Shown piece by piece: positions 6,363 through 11,460 of a stretch of 11,460 nt of DNA. Location of the stretch: the NCBI GenBank assembly GCA_958370325.1, contig CATXJW010000054.1:1-11460 (forward strand), written 5' to 3'. Position 1 is the stretch's first letter; each line of letters opens with the position of its first letter. The DNA comes from an uncultured Collinsella sp. (GTDB taxonomy: Bacteria > Actinomycetota > Coriobacteriia > Coriobacteriales > Coriobacteriaceae). The notes beneath the pieces were generated by a model. That model was not told the DNA's origin. It saw nothing but the letters and a program-made list of their open reading frames with translations, and ran no database searches. A program made the translations under genes and the position numbers.

Positions 6363-7274
6363 ATGCAGGAGTTCTTTGGAATCGATGTGGGCGGTACGGC
6401 CGTTAAATGGGCTGTGCTGGGCGAGGATTTTTCCATCCGCGAGCGTGGGAGCCTGCCGACGGGCTTTACCACGGCTGAGGAGACGGTTTCGGCGCTGATC
6501 GGGCTCGTCGAGCCGTACTGTGAGCGCGTGAGCGCCGTTGGCGTGAGCGCACCCGGCGGTATCTACGAGGGAGACGTCACGGGAACGATCCATCGCGGCG
6601 GTGCGCTCACGTTTATGGACGGTTGCCCGCTGGGAAAGCTTATGCGCGAGGCGCTGGGGGTGCCGGTCGCCGTCAATAACGACGGTAAGTGCCGTGCGCT
6701 CGGTGAGTATGCGGCTGGTGCCCTGCGCGGGACGCGTTTTGGCGTGGTGCTCGCTATCGGCACGGGCATCGGCGGCGGTATCGTCATTGACGGCAAGGTC
6801 CTGCGCGGCGCGCACTGCTTTGCAGGCGAGTTCAGCTTCTTGCGCAACGATGTCACGACTGCCGCGAACATGGGGAACTCCTTTGCCGATTCGGGCGGTT
6901 GGCGTGCGCTCCGCGATGCTGCCGTTGCCGAGAAGGGCCTGCCTGCGGGTTCTCCGGCAGACGGCCGCCGCGTCTTTGAGTGGATCGCGGATGGCGACAA
7001 GGCGGCGCAGCGCGCGCTCGACCGTTACGCTCGCGCCTTTGACGGACAGCTCATCAACCTGCAGGCCGTGCTCGACCCCGAGGTCTTTGTGATCGCAGGC
7101 GGTATCTCGTGCCATCCCGAGCTCGTCGATGCCCTGCGTGCGCAGATGCCGCTGGCCCTCGCGAGTTACGAAGGGACCCTTGCTGGCATTCCTGTGCCGC
7201 AGATAAAGGCGGCCGAGCTCGGCAACGACGCCAACCTTTACGGTGCTGTTCAGGAGGCCATGCGCCTGGTGTAG
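6363..7274 (+). CDS. ROK-family sugar kinase lacking the zinc motif
   Basis: The 303-residue protein begins with the ATP-binding DVGGT motif (residues 8-12). It has NNDGKC with the presumed catalytic base Asp107, and GTGIGGGI (133-140), all classical for ROK kinases. It has no N-terminal helix-turn-helix, so it is an enzyme, not a ROK repressor. The zinc site normally seen after the GE motif (a histidine and CxCGxxGC) is absent: the sequence runs GAHCFAGEFSFLRND (149-163). The same loss is known in some ROK enzymes, including beta-glucoside kinases. It probably phosphorylates a hexose, aminosugar or glucoside in the cytoplasm, such as the free sugar released by the upstream glycosidase. GAGGAG (6352-6357) lies 5 nt before the ATG. 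The 111-bp gap before it (6252-6362) shows only weak pairing (AGCCCC 6305 with GGGGCT 6337) and no clear promoter. Confidence 0.88.
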   Translation: MQEFFGIDVGGTAVKWAVLGEDFSIRERGSLPTGFTTAEETVSALIGLVEPYCERVSAVGVSAPGGIYEGDVTGTIHRGGALTFMDGCPLGKLMREALGVPVAVNNDGKCRALGEYAAGALRGTRFGVVLAIGTGIGGGIVIDGKVLRGAHCFAGEFSFLRNDVTTAANMGNSFADSGGWRALRDAAVAEKGLPAGSPADGRRVFEWIADGDKAAQRALDRYARAFDGQLINLQAVLDPEVFVIAGGISCHPELVDALRAQMPLALASYEGTLAGIPVPQIKAAELGNDANLYGAVQEAMRLV

Positions 7275-7317
7275 CGCGAGCCAAACGAGGCTGCCGAAGA
7301 AGAGAAAGGCCGGCGTG

Positions 7318-7357
7318 AACCGCCTCCATTTCCTTAGCACGGGAAATGGAGGCGGTT
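7318..7357. terminator. Hairpin terminator between convergent ROK kinase and mgtA
   Basis: A perfect 16-bp stem (7318-7333 with 7342-7357, AACCGCCTCCATTTCC and its complement) with an 8-nt loop lies 44 bp past the kinase stop. On the plus strand it is followed by TAATTT, a modest T-tract. On the minus strand no T-run follows, so its effect on mgtA read-through would rest on the stem alone. A very long perfect stem like this can also be a dispersed intergenic repeat. Confidence 0.7.
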
Positions 7358-7364
7358 TAATTTG

Positions 7365-7386
7365 AGGCGGGACTTTTTGACCGCCT
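7365..7386. terminator. Second short hairpin before the mgtA stop
   Basis: AGGCGG (7365-7370) pairs with CCGCCT (7381-7386) around GACTTTTTGA. It lies 27 bp beyond the mgtA stop codon. Both arms also share GGCGG/CCGCC with the larger upstream hairpin, so alternative pairings are possible. It may assist termination for mgtA, but the T-run is in the loop, not after the stem. Confidence 0.3.
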
Positions 7387-7413
7387 GATGGGTCGCGCGC
7401 CACAATTCGGGCG

Positions 7414-10182
7414 TCACAGCAGCTCGCCGTGGCGGGCAATGTAGCGGCGCTTTGCCAGCTGAGTGAGCGCGATGTAGGCGGTGACGATGCCGATGAGCAG
7501 CGCGAAGAAGCTCGCCGGCAGCGGCAAGAGGCCCAGCGCATCGGCGACGGGGCTTGCCGGCAGCCAGGTGACAAGCGCCAGGCCCAGCACGGTGAGAACG
7601 CACAGCGCGGGCGCGGCGTGGTCGCGCGGGCTCGGCAGGCGCGGGGAGCGCAGCATGTGGATCACGAGCGTCTGCGACCACATAGACTCGACAAACCAGC
7701 CGCTCTGGAAGAGCGCCGCAAAGGCCGCCATGCCTGCGACGTTGCCCGTCCCGGCGAGCTCGAACCAGCTTGCGCCTACGGTGGCAGGGCACACCACAAA
7801 GAAGAGCACGGCAAAGGTCACGATGTCAAGCAGTGAGCTCACGGGGCCCAGCTCGAGCATAAAGCCCTTAATGGACGCGGCGTCCCAGGCGCGCGGACGG
7901 GCGGTCCAGGCGTCATCGACGGTGTCCCACGGCAGCGCGATACACACGATCTCGTAGACCAGCGACAGCAACACCAGCTGCAGGGCGCTCATGGGCAAAA
8001 ACGGCAAGAACAGGCTCGCGACGGTCACGGACAGCACGTTGCCAAAGTTGGAGCTCACCGTGGTCTTGAGGTATTTGAGCAGGTTGCCGTAGGTGCGGCG
8101 GCCTTCGATGATGCCGCGCTCGAGCACGCCCAGGTCCTTTTGGAGCAAGATGATATCGGCGGATTCCTTGGCGATATCGACGGCGGAGTCGACCGAGATG
8201 CCGCAGTCGCTCGCACGCATCGCGGCGGCGTCGTTGATGCCGTCGCCCATAAAGCCCACGGTGTGGCCGAGCAGCTCGCGCATGACGCGCACCAGGCGCG
8301 CCTTCTGCAGCGGCGAGAGCTTGGCGAACAGATGGGTGTTCTCGGCGCGCTCGGCAAGCTCGGCGTCATCGAGCGCATCGATCTCGGAGCCCAGCAAGAC
8401 ATTGCTCGCGTCGATACCGATCTGCTCGCAGACGGTGGCGGCGACGCGATCGTTGTCGCCGGTCAGGACCTTGACTGCTACGCCCTTGGCCTCGAGGGTG
8501 GCGACGGCGCCCGCGGCACTCGCCTTGGGCGGATCGAGGAAGGCCAAAAAGCCCATCAGCACCATGTCGCACTCGTCGGCGATGCCAAATTCGCCCACGC
8601 AGCGCGGATCGGTCTTCTGCGCCACAGCAATCACGCGCAGGCCCTCGGCGTTGAGCCCGGCGACCTGCTTGCGAATCTGGGCGAGCTTGTCTTTGGTGAG
8701 TTGCTGGGCGATGCCATCGACCTCGACAAAGGAGCAGATCTCGAGCATTTCCTCGGCAGCTCCCTTGGTAACCATCTGGGTTTTGCCCTGGGCGTCGGAG
8801 ACAACTACGCTCAGGCGACGGCGCGAGAAATCGAAGGGCACTTCGTCGACCTTGATATAGCGGTCGCGCAGGCTCTGGCCCAGCATGGAATCGGGTACGA
8901 CGGTCGAGGGCGTCACGTCGGCACGGTCGATAACGGCCAGGTCGATAAGGTTTTTGAGGCCGGTCTGGAAGAAGCTGTTCAAAAACGCATGGCGCAACAC
9001 GCGCGCGTCCTCGTTGCCGTCGGTGTTGAGGTAGCGCTCGAGTACGATGCGGTCTTCGGTGAGGGTGCCGGTCTTGTCGCAGCACAGGACGTCCATGGCG
9101 CCCAGGTTTTGAATCGCCGGCAGCTCCTTGACGATAACCTGGCGACGGGCGAGGTCCTTGGCGCCCTGTGACAGGCTCGTGGTCACGATGACGGGGAGCA
9201 TCTGCGGCGTGATGCCCACGGCCACGCTCGTGGCGAACAGCAGCGCGTCGATAACGTTGCCCTTGGTGGCGGCGTTGATGGCAAAGACGGCCGGCGCCAT
9301 AACGAGCATGAGGCGTACGAGCAACATGGAGACGCTCGAGACGCCGCGGTCAAACGCGCTCTTGTCGCCGCGCCCGTTGAGCATCTTGGCGATGCCGCCT
9401 AGGTAGGTGTCCGAGCCGGTGGCAACGACAAGCGCCATGGCGGTGCCGTTTTGCACGGAGGTGCCGGTAAAGACGATGTTCCTACAGGCAGAGAGTGGCA
9501 GCGCGGAACCGTCGGCGCTCTCGACGACGGTGACGGTAGCGGTCTTCTCGACGGCCTCGCTCTCGCCGGTGAGTGCGGACTCGATGACAAACAGGTCGCG
9601 CGCGGTGATGATGCGGGCATCTGCCGGCACCATATCGCCGGCAGAGAGACGGATCACATCGCCGGGGACGAGCTCGTCGAAGGGGATCTCGATGCGCTCG
9701 CCGTCGCGCAGAGCGGTGCAGGTGTTGGAGACCAGGTCCTTAAGGGCCTCGGCCGCATTGCCGCTGCGGGCTTCCTGGATAAACTTCATGCCGCCCGATA
9801 CCAGCAGCATGATGCCGATGACGATGACCGTGGAGGGGTCGCGCTGCGGATCGGGCACGGCGAGCACGTCGATATAGAGCGAGACCAGCGCGAGCGCGGC
9901 GAGGATGCCGGCGAAGGGATCGATGAAGGCGTCGGCGATGCGGCGGGCGAGCGTCTTGGTCGGTACCTCGATGGTGTTGGGGCCGGAGGCGTCCAGGCGC
10001 TCGGTTGCCTGCTCGGCGGTGAGGCCGTTTGCCGTGGCATCGAGCAGTACGAGGGCGTCCTCGGCGCTATGGGTGGCGGCGAATATGGTGTTCTTGGACA
10101 GGCCGGTGTGAGCGGCAGGGCGCGCCGTGCGGCGGCGCTTGGAGATGGCTTCGAGAACCGTGGCGGTTTTGAGCATCAGCAT
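7414..10182 (-). CDS. mgtA: Magnesium-translocating P-type ATPase (type IIIB, MgtA/MgtB)
   Basis: The 922-residue membrane ATPase imports Mg2+ at the cost of ATP. Domains run in the standard order. An N-terminal cytoplasmic region is followed by the first helix pair (about 90-135). The actuator carries LTGES (204-208) and the helix-4 region carries GITPQMLP (323-330; enteric MgtA has GLTPEMLP). The phosphorylation site is CCDKTGTLTED with Asp369. The hinge motif GDGIND lies near 646-651, and the usual C-terminal helices follow. IQNLGAMDVLCCDKTG is close to the enteric MgtA sequence and separates it from Ca2+ or K+ pumps. ATG at 10182 is preceded by AAGGAGG 5 nt away; ATG at 10176 is an alternative. 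The long leader with upstream ORFs suggests control after transcription start. It is divergent from pyrE and convergent with the ROK kinase; no functional tie to either is evident. Confidence 0.95.
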   Translation of the reverse strand: MLMLKTATVLEAISKRRRTARPAAHTGLSKNTIFAATHSAEDALVLLDATANGLTAEQATERLDASGPNTIEVPTKTLARRIADAFIDPFAGILAALALVSLYIDVLAVPDPQRDPSTVIVIGIMLLVSGGMKFIQEARSGNAAEALKDLVSNTCTALRDGERIEIPFDELVPGDVIRLSAGDMVPADARIITARDLFVIESALTGESEAVEKTATVTVVESADGSALPLSACRNIVFTGTSVQNGTAMALVVATGSDTYLGGIAKMLNGRGDKSAFDRGVSSVSMLLVRLMLVMAPAVFAINAATKGNVIDALLFATSVAVGITPQMLPVIVTTSLSQGAKDLARRQVIVKELPAIQNLGAMDVLCCDKTGTLTEDRIVLERYLNTDGNEDARVLRHAFLNSFFQTGLKNLIDLAVIDRADVTPSTVVPDSMLGQSLRDRYIKVDEVPFDFSRRRLSVVVSDAQGKTQMVTKGAAEEMLEICSFVEVDGIAQQLTKDKLAQIRKQVAGLNAEGLRVIAVAQKTDPRCVGEFGIADECDMVLMGFLAFLDPPKASAAGAVATLEAKGVAVKVLTGDNDRVAATVCEQIGIDASNVLLGSEIDALDDAELAERAENTHLFAKLSPLQKARLVRVMRELLGHTVGFMGDGINDAAAMRASDCGISVDSAVDIAKESADIILLQKDLGVLERGIIEGRRTYGNLLKYLKTTVSSNFGNVLSVTVASLFLPFLPMSALQLVLLSLVYEIVCIALPWDTVDDAWTARPRAWDAASIKGFMLELGPVSSLLDIVTFAVLFFVVCPATVGASWFELAGTGNVAGMAAFAALFQSGWFVESMWSQTLVIHMLRSPRLPSPRDHAAPALCVLTVLGLALVTWLPASPVADALGLLPLPASFFALLIGIVTAYIALTQLAKRRYIARHGELL

Positions 10183-10269
10183 AGGGTCCTCCTTGTTGAA
10201 GGGAGTTAGCGTACGTGTCGTATTTGCTTCAAAAAACCTAGATGTCGCTCACGTCAAGCTCACGAACCG

Positions 10270-10296
10270 CCACAAAGGGGACAGGCGCCTTTGTGG
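10270..10296. repeat. Perfect hairpin in the mgtA leader
   Basis: CCACAAAGG (10270-10278) pairs with CCTTTGTGG (10288-10296) around a 9-nt loop. In the mgtA transcript it falls between the upstream ORF and the mgtA start. A T6 run lies about 30 nt further on (10240-10235), too far to make it an intrinsic terminator. It could be a leader regulatory structure or a copy of a small intergenic repeat. A copy-number search of the genome would tell. Confidence 0.45.
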
Positions 10297-10323
10297 GAGG
10301 GATTGACGATCTGCCGGTGGCGT

Positions 10324-10395
10324 TTATGCGCGTGCAGAGTCCTCGCGGCGTGCCGAGGGCGACATGCAGGTTTTTCGACTAGGACTGCCTTCCAT
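10324..10395 (-). CDS. Putative 23-residue leader peptide upstream of mgtA
   Basis: This short ORF has the best ribosome site of the leader: AGGAGGTG lies 6 nt before ATG at 10395. It encodes 23 residues starting MEGSPSRKTC and ending DSARA before TAA. It lies in the 5' leader of mgtA, about 140 nt ahead of the mgtA start, with a hairpin at 10270-10296 between them. In enteric bacteria a short peptide (MgtL) in the mgtA leader controls elongation in response to Mg2+. This peptide is not a recognisable homologue, and the analogy is inference. It has acidic, proline and several arginine residues but no polyproline run. A second possible ORF (10486-10406) ends inside its ribosome site. Confidence 0.4.
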   Translation of the reverse strand: MEGSPSRKTCMSPSARREDSARA

Positions 10396-10462
10396 GGCAC
10401 ACCTCCTAAAGGCTGAGCGCAGCGCGCTTTGGGTGTCTCGTACCCCTTTTTAATCCGCCCGT

Positions 10463-10491
10463 ATTTTTGATGAGGGGGTTTGACATGTCAA
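10463..10491 (-). promoter_or_regulatory. Candidate mgtA promoter (TTGACA-17-AAAAAT)
   Basis: On the minus strand TTGACA (10491-10486) is followed after 17 bp by AAAAAT (10468-10463), four of six matches to a sigma-70 -10 box. The start would fall near 10456, giving a leader of about 270 nt. The -35 box is half of the palindrome TTGACATGTCAA. Confidence 0.45.
10480..10491. promoter_or_regulatory. Palindrome TTGACATGTCAA between mgtA and pyrE
   Basis: A perfect 12-bp palindrome flanked by G-rich and C-rich blocks (GGGGT on the left, CCCC on the right). It puts a consensus -35 box on both strands. The minus-strand box has a plausible -10. The plus-strand one does not (GGAAAA at 17 bp). Another TTGACA at 10518-10523 also lacks a good -10 for pyrE. 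It may be an operator, or overlapping divergent promoter elements. Confidence 0.4.
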
Positions 10492-10621
10492 CCCCATTGT
10501 TCGGAAAACCATTCCCTTTGACAAAGCCTTTACAGAATGCCGTGGCCCCAAAGCGCGCCCGCATCTACGCTTCGCCTGCGTTAAACTGGAAGGCACGTAC
10601 GCGATTACGAGAGGAGCCCGC

Positions 10622-11302
10622 ATGGAGGCTTACAAGCAAGAGTTCATCAAGTTCATGGTCGAGTCCGACGTCCTTAAGTTCGGCAGCTTTACGCTCAAGA
10701 GCGGCCGTCAGTCCCCGTTCTTTATGAATGCCGGCGCTTACGTGACGGGCTACCAGCTCAAGAAGCTGGGCGAGTATTATGCCCAGGCTATTCACGATAA
10801 CTTTGGCGATGACTTTGATGTGCTGTTTGGACCGGCCTACAAGGGCATTCCCCTGGCCGTCGTGACCGCGATTGCCTACCACGAGCTGTACGGCAAGGAG
10901 GTCAAGTACTGCTGCGACCGCAAGGAGGCCAAGGACCACGGCGCCGACAAGGGTAACCTGCTGGGCTACGAGCCCCAGGACGGCGACCGCGTGATCATGG
11001 TCGAGGACGTCACCACCTCCGGCAAGTCCATCGACGAGACCTATCCCAAGGTCAAGGCTGCTGCCGATGTCGAGATCAAGGGGCTGATCGTGTCCCTCAA
11101 CCGCATGGAGGTCGGCAAGGGCGGCGTGACCACCGCGCAGAAGGAGATCGAGGCAAAGTACGGTTTCCCCGTCGCGAGCATCGTCTCCATGGCCGAGGTC
11201 GTCGAGACTCTCTACAACCACGAGATCGACGGCAAGGTCGTCATCGATGACGAGCTCAAGGCCGCCATCGACGCCTACTACGAGCAGTACGGAGTCAAGT
11301 AG
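10622..11302 (+). CDS. pyrE: Orotate phosphoribosyltransferase
   Basis: The 226-residue enzyme joins orotate to PRPP to make orotidine 5'-phosphate, the fifth step of UMP synthesis, in the cytoplasm. Visible family features are the substrate loop FTLKSGRQSPFF (23-34), FGPAYKGIPL (69-78), the flexible catalytic loop with RKEAKDHG (100-107), and the PRPP-binding motif MVEDVTTSGKS (126-136), where many relatives have TTAGTS. The length is near the usual 200-230. A GAGGAG ribosome site ends 5 nt before the ATG. Other pyrimidine genes are not in the window, so it seems to stand alone, divergent from mgtA. No PyrR-type attenuator was recognised in the 130 bp upstream. Confidence 0.97.
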   Translation: MEAYKQEFIKFMVESDVLKFGSFTLKSGRQSPFFMNAGAYVTGYQLKKLGEYYAQAIHDNFGDDFDVLFGPAYKGIPLAVVTAIAYHELYGKEVKYCCDRKEAKDHGADKGNLLGYEPQDGDRVIMVEDVTTSGKSIDETYPKVKAAADVEIKGLIVSLNRMEVGKGGVTTAQKEIEAKYGFPVASIVSMAEVVETLYNHEIDGKVVIDDELKAAIDAYYEQYGVK

Positions 11303-11304
11303 GT

Positions 11305-11328
11305 TCCGCCGTTCTACCGAACGGCGGA
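11305..11328 (+). terminator. First hairpin after pyrE
   Basis: A 10-bp stem (TCCGCCGTTC with GAACGGCGGA) closes a TACC loop, starting 2 nt after the pyrE stop. There is no T-run after it, so it more likely protects the mRNA 3' end or pauses polymerase than ends transcription alone. Confidence 0.5.
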
Positions 11329-11349
11329 CCGGCCGACGCTGCGCGCCGC

Positions 11350-11435
11350 CCAGGACGACAATTTGTCATTCAAAAGGCAAGGCATGACCAAAAGGTCTAT
11401 GCCTTGCCTTTTTCATGCCAACTTGTTCGTCCTGG
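11350..11435. repeat. Outer inverted repeat enclosing the pyrE terminator
   Basis: CCAGGACGACAA (11350-11361) pairs with TTGTTCGTCCTGG (11423-11435) with one extra base. It encloses the strong terminator hairpin, making an 86-nt nested inverted-repeat unit. It may extend the terminator fold or be a small repeated element. Confidence 0.4.
11372..11413. terminator. Strong, probably bidirectional intrinsic terminator
   Basis: A 14-bp stem (AAAAGGCAAGGCAT at 11372-11385 with its complement at 11399-11412) continues into GACC-AAAA-GGTC. It ends in TTTTT on the plus strand, and the A-rich left arm gives a T-run on the minus strand. It terminates pyrE and probably a convergent gene beyond the right edge. 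Confidence 0.8.
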
Positions 11436-11460
11436 ACGTCGCTCGCTCATATGACCCAAT

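Noticed and set aside
6075..7574. 499-residue minus-strand frame over the ROK kinase
   Set aside because: Antisense shadow of the kinase with no recognisable domain. It also crosses the terminator hairpin and the mgtA 3' end.
10431..10452. Plus-strand terminator GGGT-loop-ACCC followed by CTTTTT
   Set aside because: The stem is only 4-5 bp and no plus-strand gene lies upstream to be terminated.
10183..10480. M-box (Mg2+) riboswitch ahead of mgtA
   Set aside because: I could not find the conserved M-box blocks on the minus strand, and no intrinsic terminator precedes the mgtA start.
10485..10727. Plus-strand ORF starting MSTPLFGKPF with a G-rich ribosome-like site
   Set aside because: It overlaps pyrE out of frame for about 100 nt and turns into a Ser-rich shadow. 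Its start lies in the TTGACATGTCAA palindrome.

Overview
The window looks like a chromosomal stretch of a GC-rich, Gram-positive-type gut actinobacterium. The GC-rich third codon positions, strong AGGAGG-type ribosome sites, and a PTS permease lying next to glycoside genes recall Coriobacteriia such as Collinsella. That assignment is inference from gene content and style, since there is no rRNA or other marker here.

The left two thirds (1 to about 7360) is a carbohydrate-use region. On the minus strand lie a DUF1593 nucleoside-hydrolase-like protein (cut by the left edge) and a cytoplasmic alpha/beta-hydrolase esterase. A 126-nt nested inverted-repeat element with perfect 28-nt arms separates them. 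A 490-bp divergent control region follows, rich in (C/G)TAAACA half-sites arranged as palindromes and helically phased repeats. On the plus strand come a PTS EIIBC permease of the glucose/beta-glucoside family without an EIIA domain, an intrinsic terminator, a structured leader, and a cytoplasmic DUF4038 (apiosidase-like, GH140-type) glycosidase. Then come a relic of a DUF5605-type glycosidase C-terminus and a ROK-family sugar kinase without the usual zinc motif. The simplest joint model is that the PTS imports and phosphorylates a glycoside. The esterase would remove acyl groups, the DUF4038 enzyme (and perhaps the DUF1593 enzyme) would cleave the glycosidic bond, and the ROK kinase would phosphorylate the free sugar released. 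The substrate cannot be read from the sequence.

The right third is housekeeping. A strong hairpin separates the convergent ROK kinase and mgtA, a P-type Mg2+-translocating ATPase on the minus strand. mgtA has a long leader holding one well-initiated 23-codon upstream ORF and a second possible one that ends inside the first one's ribosome site. Divergent from mgtA is pyrE (orotate phosphoribosyltransferase), which ends in two hairpins. The distal one is a strong, apparently bidirectional terminator enclosed in a larger inverted repeat. No tRNA, rRNA, CRISPR array, transposase or phage gene was seen.

No wholly new system is demonstrated. The items most worth a second look are the 126-nt nested inverted-repeat element, the palindrome cluster between the esterase and the PTS gene, the upstream ORFs ahead of mgtA, and the glycosidase relic in frame behind the DUF4038 gene.
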